Shown: piece by piece, positions 25,001-39,900 of the stretch
Numbering within the stretch: the stretch's first letter is position 1
Layout of the letters: every line of letters starts with the position of its first letter
NCBI RefSeq assembly: GCF_034190915.1
Contig: NW_026947631.1
Span: forward strand, 496,001-560,000
Direction of reading: 5' to 3'
Origin: Cavia porcellus
Lineage: Eukaryota > Chordata > Mammalia > Rodentia > Caviidae
Length of the DNA stretch: 64,000 bases
Made by a program: the position numbers and the translations under genes
Notes under the pieces: generated by a model
Seen by the model: only the letters and a program-made list of their open reading frames with translations
Databases searched by the model: none
What the model was told of the DNA's origin: nothing

Positions 25001-27815
25001 CCCCGTGATGTTTTTCTCACTGCTAGTAGTGAATGTAATGCAACACAGCCATACAATGCGCACCACCCCGTGATATTTTTCTCACTCCTACTAGTGAATG
25101 TAATGTAACACACACCCATACAATGAGCACCACCCCGTGATGATTTTCTCACTCCTACTAGTGAGTGTAATGTAACACACACCCATAGAAAGCGCACCAC
25201 CCCGTGATGTTTTTCTCACTCCTACTAGTGAATCTAATGTAACACACACCCATACACCGCGCACCACCCAGTGATGTTTTTCTCACTCCTACTAGTGAAT
25301 GTAATGTAACACACACCCATACAATGCGCACCACCCCGTGATGATTTTCTCACTCCTACTAGTGAATGTAATGTAACACACACCCATACAACCCGCACCA
25401 CCCCGTGATGTTTTTCTCACTCCTACTAGTGAATGTAATGTAACACACACCCATACAACGCGCACCGCCCCATGATATTTTTCTCACTCCTACTAGTGAA
25501 TGTAATGTAACACACACCCATACAACGCGCACCGCCCCGTGATGTTTTTCTCACTCCTACTAGTGAATGGAATGTAACACACACCCATACAATGCGCACC
25601 GCCCCGTGATGTTTTTCTCACTCCTACTAGTGAATGTAATGTAACACACACCCATACTATGCGCACCACCCCGTGATGTTTTTCTCACTCCTACTAGTGA
25701 ATGTAATGTAACACACACCCATACAATGCGCAACACCCCGTGATGTTTTTCTCACTCCTACTAGTGAATGTAATGTAACACACACCCATACAATGCGCAC
25801 CACCCCGTGTTGTTTTTCTCACTCCTACTAGTGAATGTAATGTAACACACACCCATACAATGCGCACCACCCCGTGATGTTTTTCTCACTCCTACTAATG
25901 AATGTAATGTAACACACACCCATACAATGCGCACCACCCCGTGATGTTTTTCTCACTCCTACTGGTGAATCTAATGTAACACAAACCCATACAATGCGCA
26001 CCACCCCGTGATGTTTTTCTCACTCCTACTAGTGAATGTAATGTAACACACACCCATACAATGCGCACCACCCCGTGATGTTTTTCTCACTCCTACTAGT
26101 GAATCTAATGTAACACAAACCCATACAGTGTGCACCACCCCGTGATGTTTTTCTCACTCCTACTAGTGAATCTAATGTAACACACACCCATACAATGCGC
26201 ACCACCCCGTGATGTTTTTCTCACTCCTACTAGTGAATGTAATGTAACACACACCCATACAATGCGCACCACCCCGTGATGTTTTTCTCACTCCTACTAG
26301 TGAATGTAATGTAACACACACCCATACAATGCGCACCACCCCGTGATGTTTTTCTCACTCCTACTAGTGAATGTAATGTAACACACACCCATACAATGCG
26401 CACCACCCCGTGATGTTTTCTCACTCCTACTAGTGAATGTAATGTAACACACACCCATACAATGCGCACCACCCCGTGATGTTTTTCTCACTCCTACTAG
26501 TGAATGTAATGTAACACACACCCATACAATGCGAACCACCCCGTGATGTTTTTCTCACTCCTACTAGTGAATGTAATGTAACACACACCCGTGCAATGTG
26601 CACCACCCCGTGATGTTTTTCTCACTCCTACTAGTGAATGTAATGTAACACACCCATACAATGCGCACCACCCCCTGATGTTTTTCTCACTCCTACTTGT
26701 GAATGTAATGTAACACACACCCATACAATGCGCACCACCCCGTGATGTTTTTCTCACTCCTACTAGTGAATGTAATGTAACGCACACCCATACAATGCGC
26801 ACCACCCCGTGATGTTTTTCTCACTCCTACTAGTGAATGTAATGTAACAAACACCCATACAATGCGCACCACCCCGTGATGTTTTTCTCACTCCTACTAG
26901 TGAATCTAATGTAACACACACCCATACAATGCGCACCACCCCGTGATGATTTTCTCACTCTTACTAGTGAATCTAATGTAACACACAACCATACAATGCG
27001 CACCACCCCGTGATGTTTTTCTCACTCCTACTAGTGAATGTAATGTAACACACACCCATACAACGCGCACCACACCTTGATGTTTTTCTCACTCCTACTA
27101 GTGAATGTAATGTAAAACACACCCATACAACGCGCACCACCCCGTGATGTTTTTCTCACTCCTACTAGTGAATGTAATGCAACACACACCCATACAACGC
27201 GCACCACCCCGTGATGATTTTCTCACTCCTACTAGTGAATCTAATGTAACACACAAGCACACAATGCGCACCACCCCGTGATGTTTTTTTCACTCCTGCT
27301 AGTGAATGTAATGTAACACACACCCATACAATGCGCACCACCCCGTGATGTTTTTCTCACTCCTACTAGTGAATGTAGTGTAACACACACCCATACAATG
27401 CGCACCACCCCGTGATGATGTATCACTGCTAGTAGTGAATGTAGTGTAACACACACCCATACAATGCGCACCACACCGTGATGTTTTTCTCACTCCTACT
27501 AGTGAATGTAATGTAACACACACCCATACAATACGCACCACCCCGTGATGATTTTCTCACTCCTACTAGTGAATCTAATGTAACAAACACCCATACAATG
27601 CGCACCAACCCGTGATGTTTTTCTCACTCCTACTAGTGAATGTAATGTAACACACACCCATACAATGAGCACCACCCCGTGATGTTTTTCTCACTCCTAC
27701 TAGTGAATGTAATGTAACACACACCCATACAATGCGCACCACCCCGTGATGTTTTTCTCACTCCTACTAGTGAATGTAATGTAACACACACCCATACAAT
27801 GCGCACCACCCCGTG
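22015..27815. repeat. About 6.6-kb macro-repeat, copy 2 (set B)
   Basis: Follows the landmark order of 15390-21190 at an offset of 6,625 bp. Examples are TGTAGTACAC near 23300, TCAGTCCTACCAGTG near 23813, AGTACTAAATC near 24625, GCAACACAGCCATAC near 25039, CTACTGGTGAATC near 25961 and CTCTTACTAG near 26959. Private differences include GATATTTTTATCACTCC near 22800, CCCCGTGTTGTTTTT near 25805, CAACACCCCG near 25731 and AATGAGCACC near 27665. Gains and losses of single monomers near 24050 and 24420 cancel in length. Confidence 0.88.
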
Positions 27816-28436
27816 ATGTTTTTCTCACTCCTAATAGTGAATGGAATGTAACACACACCCATACAATGCGCACCACCACGTGATGTTTTTCTCACTCCTA
27901 CTAGTGAATGGAATGTAACACACACCCATACAATGCGCACCACCCCGTGATGTTTTTCTCACTCCTACTAGTGAATGGAATGTAACACACACCCATACAA
28001 TGCGCACCACCCCGTGATGTTTTTCTCACTCCTGCTAGTGAATGTAATGTAACACACACCCATACAATGCGCACCACCCCGTGATGATTTTCTCACTCCT
28101 ACTAGTGAATCTAATGTAACACACAAGCACACAATGCGCACCACCCCGTGATGTTTTTTTCACTCCTGCTAGTGAATGTAATGTAACACACAACCATACA
28201 ATGCGCACCACCCCGTGATGATTTTCTCACTCCTACTAGTGAATCTAATGTAACACACAAGCACACAATGCGCACCACCCCGTGATGTTTTTTTCACTCC
28301 TGCTAGTGAATGTAATGTAACACACACCCATACAATGCGCACCACCCCGTGATGTTTTTCTCACTCCTACTAGTGAATGTAATGTAACACACACCCATAC
28401 AATGTGCACCACCCCGTGATGTTTTTCTCACTCCTA
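27816..28436. repeat. Junction with duplicated CACACAAGCACACAATG dimer
   Basis: About nine monomers. A CTAATAGTGAATGG unit near 27832 marks where four monomers present near 21200-21470 are skipped. A CACGTG unit and GAATGGAATG units follow. Then a two-monomer module (GATGATTTT plus CACACAAGCACACAATG, then a run of seven Ts and CCTGCTAG) occurs twice, 134 bp apart, with GCAC starting at 28127 and 28261. The same doubled module is found near 42580-42725, 46985-47130 and 53675-53815. Confidence 0.85.
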
Positions 28437-30260
28437 CTAGTGAATGTAATGTAACACACACCCATACAATGCGCACCACCCCGTGATGTTTTTCTCACTC
28501 CTACTAGTGAATGTAATGTAACACACACCCATACAATGCGCACCACCCCGTGATGTTTTTCTCACTCCGACTAGTGAATGTAATGTAACACACAGCCATA
28601 CAATGCGCACCACCCCGTGATGTTTTCTCACTCCTACTAGTGAATGTAATGTAACACACACCCATACAATGCACACCACCCCGTGATGTTTTTCTCACTC
28701 CTACTAGTGAATGTAATGTAACACACACCCATACAATGCCCACCACCCCGTGATGTTTTTCTCACTCCTACTAGTGAATGTAATGTAACACACACCCATA
28801 CAATGCGCACCACCCCGTGATGTTTTTCTCACTCCTACTAGTGAATGTAATGTAACACACACCCATACAATGCGCACCACCACGTGATGTTTTTCTCACT
28901 CCTACTAGTGAATGGAATGTAACACACACCCATACAATGCGCACCACCCCGTGATGTTTTTCTCACTCCTACTAGTGAATGGAATGTAACACACACCCAT
29001 ACAATGCGCACCACCCCGTGATGTTTTTCTCACTCCTGCTAGTGAATGTAATGTAACACACAACCATACAATGCGCACCACCCCGTGATGTTTTTCTCAG
29101 TCCTACCAGTGAATGTAATGTAACACACACCCATACAATGCGCACCACCCCGTGATGTTTCTCTCACTCCTACCAGTGAATGTAATGTAACGCACACCCA
29201 TAAAATGCGCACCACCCCGTGATGTTTTTCTCACTCCTACTAGTGAATGTAATGTAACACACACCCATACAATGCGCACCACCACTTGATGTTTTTCTCA
29301 CTCCTACTAGTGAATGGAATGTAACACACACCCATACAATGCGCACCACCCCGTGATGTTTTTCTCACTCCTACTAGTGAATGGAATGTAACACACACCC
29401 ATACAATGCGCACCACCCCGTGATGTTTTTCTCACTCCTACTAGTGAATGTAATGTAACACGCACCCATACAATGCGCACCACCCCGTGATGTTTTTCTC
29501 ACTCCTACTAGTGAATGTAATGTAACACGCACCCATACAATGCGCACCACCACGTGATGTTTTTCTCACTCCCACTAGTGAATGGAATGTAACACACACC
29601 CATACAATGCGCACCACCCCGTGATGTTTTTCTCACTCCTACTAGTGAATTTAATGTAACACACACCCATACAATGCGCACCACCCCGTGATGTTTTTCT
29701 CAGTCCTACCAGTGAATGTAATGTAACACACACCCATACAATGCGCACCACCCCGTGATGTTTCTCTCACTCCTACCAGTGAATCTAATGTAACACACAC
29801 CCATACAATGCGCACCACCCCGTGATGTTTTTCTCACTCCTAGTAGTGAATCTAATGTAACACACACCCATACAATGTGCACCACCCCGTGATGATTTTC
29901 TCACTCCTAGTAGTAAATCTAATGTAACAAACACCCATACAATGCGCACCACCCTGTGATGTTTTTCTCACTCCTACTAGTGAATGTAATGTAACACACA
30001 CCCATACAATGCGCACCACCCCGTGATGTTTTTCTCACACCTACTAGTGAATGTAATGTAACACACCCCCATACAATGCGCACCACCCCGTGATAATTTT
30101 CTCACTCCTACTAGTGAATCTAATGTAACACACACCCATACAATGCGCACCACCCCGTGATGTTTTTCGCACTCCTAGTAGTGAATGTAATGTAACACAC
30201 ACCCATACAATGCGCACCACCCCGTGATGTTTTTCTCACTCCTACTAGTGAATCTAATGT
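28437..30260. repeat. Partial third copy of the 6.6-kb macro-repeat
   Basis: Matches 23151-24975 at an offset of 5,286 bp (79 x 67 minus 7). Shared landmarks are TGTTTTCTCACTCC (28620), TCAGTCCTACCAGTG (29099, 29700), CCACCACTTGATG (29280), TCTCACACCTAC (30032) and TCGCACTCCTAGTAG (30167 against 24881). It stops near 30260, where AACACTCACCC and CTCGTACTAGTGAATGTCATG replace the expected CACTGCTAG unit. Confidence 0.85.
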
Positions 30261-31110
30261 AACACTCACCCATACAATGCGCACCACCCCGTGATGTTTT
30301 TCTCACTCGTACTAGTGAATGTCATGTAACACACACCCATACAATGCGCACTACCCCGTGATGTTTTTCTCACTCCTACTAGTGAATGTAATGTAACACA
30401 CACCCATACAATGTGCACCACCCCGTGATGTTTTTCTCACTCCTACTAGTAAATGTAATGTAACGCAGACCCATACAATGCCCACCACCCCGTGATGTTT
30501 TTCTCACTCCTACTAGTGAATGTAATGTAACACACACCCATACAATGCGCACCACCCCGTGATGTTTTTCTCACTCCTACTAGTGAATGTAATGTAACAC
30601 ACACCCATACAATGCGCACCACCCCGTGATGTTTTTCTCACTCCTACTAGTGAATGGAATGTAACACACACCCATACAATGCGCACCACTCCGTGATGAT
30701 TTTCTCACTCCTACTAGTGAATGTAATGTAACACACACCCATACAATGCGCACCACCCCGTGATGTTTTTCTCACTCCTACTAGTGAATGTAATGTAACA
30801 CACACCCATACAATGTGCACCACCCCGTGATGTTTTTCTCACTCCTACTAGTAAATGTAATGTAACGCAGACCCATACAATGCCCACCACCCCGTGATGT
30901 TTTTCTCACTCCTACTAGTGAATGTAATGTAACACACACCCACACAATGCGCACCACCCCGTGATGTTTTTCTCCCTCCTACTAGTGAATCTAATGTAAC
31001 ACTCACCCATACAATGCGCACCACCCCGTGATGTTTTTCTCACTCGTACTAGTGAATGTCATGTAACACACACCCATACAATGCGCACCACCCCGTGATG
31101 TTTTTCTCAC
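30240..31110. repeat. 737-bp local tandem duplication
   Basis: A unit with AACACTCACCC followed by CTCGTACTAGTGAATGTCATG occurs with GTCATG at 30321-30326 and again at 31058-31063, 737 bp (11 monomers) apart. Inside it, a GTAAATG unit with TAACGCAGACCC and GCCCACC occurs near 30449 and 30851, 402 bp (six monomers) apart. These marks link set B to the 17-mer HOR that starts near 31181. Confidence 0.85.
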
Positions 31111-31180
31111 TCCTACTAGTGAATGTAATGTAACACACACCCATACAATGCGCACCACCCCGTGATATTTTTCTCACTCC

Positions 31181-34100
31181 TACTAGTGAATGTAATGTAA
31201 CACACACCCATACAATGCGCACCACCCCGTGATGTTTTTCTCACTCCTACTAGTGAATCTAATGTAACACACACCCATACAACGCGCACCACCCCGTGAT
31301 GTTTTTCTCACTCCTACTATGAATGTAATGTAACACACACCCATACAATGCGCACCACCCCGTGATGATTTTCTCACTCCGACTAGTGAATCTAATGTAA
31401 CAAACACCCATACAATGCGCACCACCCCGTGATGTTTTTCTCACTCCTACTAGTGAATGTAATGTAACACACACCCATACAATGCGCACGACCCCGTGAT
31501 GTTTTTCTCACTCCTACTAGTGAATGTAATGTAACACACACCCATACAATGCGCACCACCCCGTGATGTTTTCCTCACTCGTACTAGTGAATGTAATGTA
31601 ACACACACCCATAAAATGCGCACCACCGCGTGATGTTTATCTCACTCCTAGTAGTGAATCTAATGTAAAACACACCCATACAATGCGCACCAGCCCCTGA
31701 TGTTTTTCTCACTTCTCCTAGTGAATGTAATGTAACACACCCATACAATGCGCACCACCCCGTGATGTTTTTCTCACTCCTACTAGTGAATCTAATGTAA
31801 CACACACCCATACAACACGCACCACCCCGTGATGATTTTCTCACTCCTACTAGTGAATGTAATGTAACACACACCCATACAACGCGCACCACCCCGTGAT
31901 GATTTTCTCACTCCTACTGGTGAATGAAATGTAACACACACCCATACAACGCGCACCACCCCGTGATGTTTTTCTCACTCCTACTAGTGAATGTAATTTT
32001 ACACACACCCATACAACGCGCACCGCCCCGTGATGTTTTTCTCACTCCTAATAGTGAATGTAATGTAACACACACCCATACAACGCGCACCGCCCCGTGA
32101 TGTTTTTCTCACTCCTACTAGTGAATGTAATGTAACACACACCCATACAACGCGCACCGCCCCGTGATGTTTTTCTCACTCCTACTAGTCAATGTAATGT
32201 AACACACACCCATACAATGCGCACCACCCCGTGATGTTTTTCTCACTCCTACTAGTGAATGTAATGTAACACACACCCATACAATGCGCACCACCCCGTG
32301 ATGATTTTCTCACTCCTACTAGTGAATGTAATGTAACACACACCCATACAATGCGCACCACCCCGTGATGATTTTCTCACTCCTACTAGTGAATGTAATG
32401 TAACACACACCCATACAATGCGCACCACCCAGTGATGTTTTTCTCACTCCTACTAGTGAATGTAATGTAACACACACCCATACAATGCGCACCACCCCGT
32501 GATGTTTTTCTCACTCCTACTAGTGAATGTAATGTAACACAAACCCATACAATGCGCACCACCCCGTGATGTTTTTCTCACTCCTACTAGTGAATGTAAT
32601 GTAACACACACCCATACAATGCGCACCACCCCGTGATGTTTTTCTCACTCCTACTAGTGAATCTAATGTAACACAAACCCATAGAATGCGCACCACCCCG
32701 TGATGTTTTTCTCACTCCTACTAGTGAATCTAATGTAACACACACCCATACAATGCGCACCACCCCGTGATGTTTTTCTCACTCCTACTAGTGAATGTAA
32801 TGTAACACACACCCATACAATGCGCACCACCCCGTGATGTTTTTCTCACTCCTACTAATGAATGTAATGTAACACACACCCATACAATGCGCACCACCCC
32901 GTGATATTTTTCTCACTCCTACTAGTGAATGTAATGTAACACACACCCATACAATGCGCACCACCCAGTGATGTTTTTCTCACTCCTACTAGTGAATGTA
33001 ATGTAACACACACCCATACAATGCGCACCACCCCGTGATGTTTTTCTCACTCCTACTATTGAATGTAATGTAACACACACCCATACAATGCGCACCACCC
33101 CGTGAATTTTTTCTCACTCCTACTAGTGAATGTAATGTAACACACACCCATACAATCCGCACCACCCCGTGATGATTTTCTCACTCCTACTAGTGAATCT
33201 AATGTAACAAACACCCATACAATGCGCACCACCCCGTGATGTTTTTCTCACTCCTACTAGTGAATGTAATGTAACACACACCCATACAATGCGCACCACC
33301 CCGTGATGTTTTACTCACTCCTACTATTGAATGTATTGTAACACACACCCATACAATGCGCACCACCCCGTGATGTTTTTCTCATCCTACTAGTGAATGT
33401 AATGTAACACACACCCATACAATGCGCACCACCCCGTGATGTTTTTCTCACTCCTTCTAGTGAATGTAATGTAACACACACCCATACAATGCGCACCACC
33501 CCGTGATGTTTTTCTCACTCCTACTAGTGAATGTAATGTAACACACACCCATACAATGCGCACCACCCCGTGATGTTTTTCTCACTCCTACTAGTGAATG
33601 TAATGTAACACACACCCATACAATGCGCACCACCCCGTGATGTTTTTCTCACTCCTACTAGTGAATGTAATGTAACACACACCCATACAATGCGCACCAC
33701 CCCGTGATGTTTTTCTCACTCCTACTAGTGTATGTAATGTAACACACACCCATACAATGCCCACCACCCCGTGATGTTTTTCTCACTCCTACTAGTGAAT
33801 GTAATGTAACACACACCCATACAATGCGCACCACCCCGTGATATTTTTCTCACTCCTACTAGTGAATGTAATGTAACACACACCCATACAATGCGCACCA
33901 CCCCGTGATGATTTTCTCACTCCTACTAGTGAATCTAATGTAACAAACACACATATAATGCGCACCACCCCGTGATGTTTTTCTCACTCCTACTAGTGAA
34001 TGTAATGTAACACACACCCATACAATGCGCACCACCCCGTGATGTTTTTCTCACTCCTACTAGTGAATGTAATGTAACACACACCCATACAATGCGCACC

Positions 34101-36919
34101 ACCCCGTGATGTTTTTCTCACTCTTACTAGTGAATCTAATGTAACACACACCCATACAATGCGCACCACCCCGTGATGTTTTTATCACTCCTACTATGAA
34201 TGTAATGTAACACACACCCATACAATGCGCACCACCCCATGATGATTTTCTCACTCCTACTAGTGAATCTAATGTAACAAACACCCATACAATGCGCACC
34301 ACCCCGTGATGTTTTTCTCACTCCTACTAGTGAATGTAATGTAACACACAGCCATACAATGCGCACCACCCCGTGATATTTTTCTCACTCCTACTAGTGA
34401 GTGTAATGTAACACACACCAATAGAACGCGCACCACCCAGTGATGTTTTTCTCACTCCTACTAGTGAATCTAATGTAACACACACCCATACAACGCGCAC
34501 CACCCCGTGATGTTTTTCTCACTCCTACTAGTGAATGTAATGTAACACACACCCATACAATGCGCACCACCCCGTGATGATTTTCTCACTCCTACTAGTG
34601 AATGTAATGTAACACACACCCATACAACCCGCACCACCCCGTGATGTTTTTCTCACTCCTACTAGTGAATGTAATGTAACACACACCCATACAACGCGCA
34701 CCGCCCCGTGATGTTTTTCTCACTCCTACTAGTGAATGTAATGTAACACACAACCATACAACGCGCACCGCCCCGTGATGTTTTTCTCACTCCTACTAGT
34801 GAATGTAATGTAACACACACCCATACAATGCGCACCGCCCCGTGATGTTTTTCTCACTCCTACTAGTGAATGTAATGTAACACACACCCATACAATGCGC
34901 ACCGCCCCGTGATGTTTTTCTCACTCCTACTAGTGAATGTAATGTAACACACACCCATACAATGCGCACCACCCCGTGATGTTTTTCTCACTCCTACTAG
35001 TGAATCTAATGTAACACAAACCCATACAGTGTGCACAACCCCGTGATGTTTTTCTCACTCCTACTAGTGAATCTAATGTAACACACACCCATACAATGCG
35101 CACCACACCGTGATGTTTTTCTCACTCCTACTAGTGAATCTAATGTAACACACACCCATACAATGCGCACCACCCCGTGATGTTTTTCTCACTCCTACTA
35201 GTGGATGTAATGTAACACACACCCATACAATGCGCACCACCCCGTGATGTTTTTCTCACTCCTACTAGTGAATGTAATGTAACACACACCCATACAATGC
35301 GCACCACCCCGTGATGTTTTCTCACTCCTACTAGTGAATGTAATGTAACACACACCCATACAATGCGCACCACCCCGTGATGTTTTTCTCACTCCTACTA
35401 GTGAATGTAATGTAACACACACCCATACAATGCGCACCACCCCGTGATGTTTTTCTCACTCCTACTAGTGAATGTAATGTAACACACCCATACAATGCGC
35501 ACCACCCCCTGATGTTTTTCTCACTCCTACTTGTGAATGTAATGTAACACACACCCATACAATGCGCACCACCCCGTGATGTTTTTCTCACTCCTACTAG
35601 TGAATGTAATGTAACGCACACCCATACAATGCGCACCACCCCGTGATGTTTCTCTCACTCCTACTAGTGAATGTAATGTAACAAACACCCATACAATGCG
35701 CACCACCCCGTGATGTTTTTCTCACTCCTACTAGTGAATCTAATGTAACACACACCCATACAATGCGCACCACCCCGTGATGATTTTCTCACTCTTACTA
35801 GTGAATCTAATGTAACACACAACCATACAATGCGCACCACCCCGTGATGTTTTTCTCACTCCTACTAGTGAATGTAATGTAACACACACCCATACAACGC
35901 GCACCACACCGTGATGTTTTTCTCACTCCTACTAGTGAATGTAGTGTAACACACACCCATACAATGCGCACCACCCCGTGATGATGTATCACTGCTAGTA
36001 GTGAATGTAGTGTAACACACACCCATACAATGCGCACCACCCCGTGATGTTTTTCTCACTCCTACTAGTGAATGTAATGTAACACACACCCATACAATGC
36101 GCACCACCCCGTGATGATTTTCTCACTCCTACTAGTGAATCTAATGTAACAAACACCCATACAATGCGCACCACCCCGTGATGTTTTTCTCACTCCTACT
36201 AGTGAATGTAATGTAACACACACCCATACAATGCGCACCACCCCGTGATGTTTTTCTCACTCCGACTAGTGAATGTAATGTAACACACACCCATACAATG
36301 CGCACCACCCCGTGATGTTTTTCTCACTCCTACTAGTGAATTTAATGTAACACACACCCATACAATGCACACCACCCCGTGATGTTTTTCTCACTCCTAC
36401 TAGTGAATGTAATGTAACACACACCCATACAATGCCCACCACCCCGTGATGTTTTTCTCACTCCTACTAGTGAATGTAATGTAACACACACCCATACAAT
36501 GCGCACCACCCCGTGATGTTTTTCTCACTCCTACTAGTGAATGTAATGTAACACACACCCATACAATGCGCACCACCACGTGATGTTTTTCTCACTCCTA
36601 CTAGTGAATGGAATGTAACACACACCCATACAATGCGCACCTCCCCGTGATGTTTTTCTCACTCCTACTAGTGAATGGAATGTAACACACACCCATACAA
36701 TGCGCACCACCCCGTGATGTTTTTCTCACTCCTGCTAGTGAATGTAATGTAACACACACCCATACAATGCGCACCTCCCCGTGATGTTTTTCTCACTCCT
36801 ACTAGTGAATGGAATGTAACACACACCCATACAATGCGCACCACCCCGTGATGTTTTTCTCACTCCTGCTAGTGAATGTAATGTAACACACAACCATACA
36901 ATGCGCACCACCCCGTGAT
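31181..36919. repeat. Shortened relative of the 11-kb macro-repeat
   Basis: Starts with a 17-mer HOR fragment (TACTATGAATG near 31317, TTTTCCTCACTCGTAC near 31568). The ACCGCCCC triplet follows near 32021-32160, the landmark trio near 33307 and a second TACTATGAATG near 34195. The TTTTCCTCACTCGTAC block is missing after 34375, and the array goes straight to GAGTGTAATG. Set B then runs from about 35000 (CAGTGTGCAC, TGTTTTCTCACTCC, CTACTTGTG, CTCTTACTAG, GATGATGTATCACTGC near 35990). Offsets to later copies are 16,122 then 15,921 bp (31181-34370) and 5,618 bp (35331-36107 against 40949). Confidence 0.82.
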
Positions 36920-39900
36920 GATTTTCTCACTCCTACTAGTGAATGTAATGTAACACACACCCATACAATGCGCACGACCCCGTGATGTTTTTCTCACTCC
37001 TACTAGTGAATGTAATGTAACACACACCCATACAATGCGCACCACCCCGTGATGTTTTCCTCACTCGTACTAGTGAATGTAATGTAACACACACCCATAA
37101 AATGCGCACCACCGCGTGATGTTTATCTCACTCCTAGTAGTGAATCTAATGTAACACACACCCATACAATGCGCACCAGCCCCTGATGTTTTTCTCACTG
37201 CTCCTAGTGAATGTAATGTAACACACCCATACAATGCGCACCACCCCGTGATGTTTTTCTCACTCCTACTAGTGAATCTAATGTAACACACACCCATACA
37301 ACACGCACCACCCCGTGATGATTTTCTCACTCCTACTAGTGAATGTAATCTAACACACACCCATACAACGCGCACCACCCCGTGATGATTTTCTCACTCC
37401 TACTAGTGAATGAAATGTAACACACACCCATACAACGCGCACCGCCCCGTGATGTTTTTCTCACTCCTACTAGTGAATGTAATTTTACACACACCCATAC
37501 AACGCGCACCGCCCCGTGATGTTTTTCTCACTCCTAATAGTGAATGTAATGTAACACACACCCATACAACGCGCACCGCCCCGTGATGTTTTTCTCACTC
37601 CTACTAGTGAATGTAATGTAACACACACCCATACAACGCGCACCGCCCCGTGATGTTTTTCTCACTCCTACTAGTCAATGTAATGTAACACACACCCATA
37701 CAATGCGCACCGCCCCGTGATGTTTTTCTCACTCCTACTAGTGAATGTAATGTAACACACACCCATACAATGCGCACCACCCCGTGATGATTTTCTCACT
37801 CCTACTAGTGAATGTAATGTAACACACACCCATACAATGCGCACCACCCCGTGATGATTTTCTCACTCCTACTAGTGAATGTAATGTAACACACACCCAT
37901 ACAATGCGCACCACCCCGTGATGTTTTTCTCACTCCTACTAGTGAATGTAATGTAACACACACCCATACAATGCGCACCACCCCGTGATGTTTTTCTCAC
38001 TCCTACTAGTGAATGGAATGTAACACAAACCCATACAATGCGCACCACCCCGTGATGTTTTTCTCACTCCTACTAGTGAATGTAATGTAACACACACCCA
38101 TACAATGCGCACCACCCCGTGATGTTTTTCTCACTCCTACTAGTGAATCTAATGTAACACAAACCCATAGAATGCGCACCACCCCGTGATGTTTTTCTCA
38201 CTCCTACTAGTGAATCTAATGTAACACACACCCATACAATGCGCACCACCCCGTGATGTTTTTCTCACTCCTACTAGTGAATGTAATGTAACACACACCC
38301 ATACAATGCGCACCACCCCGTGATGTTTTTCTCACTCCTACTAGTGAATGGAATGTAACACACACCCATACAATGCGCACCACCCCGTGAATTTTTTCTC
38401 CCTCCTACTAGTGAATGTAATGTAACACACACCCATACAATCCGCACCACCCCGTGATGATTTTCTCACTCCTACTAGTGAATCTAATGTAACAAACACC
38501 CATACAATGCGCACCACCCCGTGATGTTTTTCTCACTCCTACTAGTGAATGTAATGTAACACACACCCATACAATGCGCACCACCCCGTGATGTTTTACT
38601 CACTCCTACTATTGAATGTATTGTAACACACACCCATACAATGCGCACCAGCCCGTGATGTTTTTCTCATCCTACTAGTGAATGTAATGTAACACACACC
38701 CATACAATGCCCAACACCCCGTGATGTTTTTCTCACTCCTACTAGTGAATGTAATGTAACACACACCCATACAATGCGCACCACCCCGTGATATTTTTCT
38801 CACTCCTACTAGTGAATGTAATGTAACACACACCCATACAATGCGCACCACCCCGTGATGATTTTCTCACTCCTACTAGTGAATCTAATGTAACAAACAC
38901 ACATACAATGCGCACCACCCCGTGATGTTTTTCTCACTCCTACTAGTGAATCTAATGTAACACACACCCATACAATGCGCACCACCCCGTGATGTTTTTA
39001 TCACTCCTACTATGAATGTAATGTAACACACACCCATACAATGCGCACCACCCCGTGATGATTTTCTCACTCCTACTAGTGAATCTAATGTAACAAACAC
39101 CCATACAATGCGCACCACCCCGTGATGTTTTTCTCACTCCTACTAGTGAATGTAATGTAACACACACCCATACAATGCGCACCACCCCGTGATGTTTTTC
39201 TCACTCCTACTAGTGAATGTAATGTAACACACACCCATACAATGCGCACCACCCCTTGATGTTTTCCTCACTCGTACTAGTGAATGTAATGTAACACACA
39301 CCCATAAAATGCGCACCACCGCGTGATGTTTTTCTCACTCCTAGTAGTGAATCTAATGTAACACACACCCATACAATGCGCACCACCCCGTGATGTTTTT
39401 CTCACTGCTACTAGTGAATGTAATGTAACACACCCATACAATGCGCACCACCCCGTGATATTTTTGTCACTCCTACTAGTGAATGTAATGTAACACACAC
39501 CCATACAATGCGCACCACCCCGTGATGTTTTTCTCACTCCTACTAGTGAGTGTAATGTAACACACACCCATAGAACGCGCACCACCCAGTGATGTTTTTC
39601 TCACTCCTACTAGAGAATCTAATGTAACACACACCCATACAACGCGCACCACCCCGTGATGTTTTTCTCACTCCTACTAGTGAATGTAATGTAACACACA
39701 CCCATACAATGCGCACCACCCCGTGATGATTTTCTCACTCCTACTAGTGAATGTAATGTAACACACACCCATACAACCCGCACCACCCCGTGATGTTTTT
39801 CTCACTCCTACTAGTGAATGTAATGTAACACACACCCATACAACGCGCACCGCCCCGTGATGTTTTTCTCACTCCTACTAGTGAATGTAATGTAACACAC

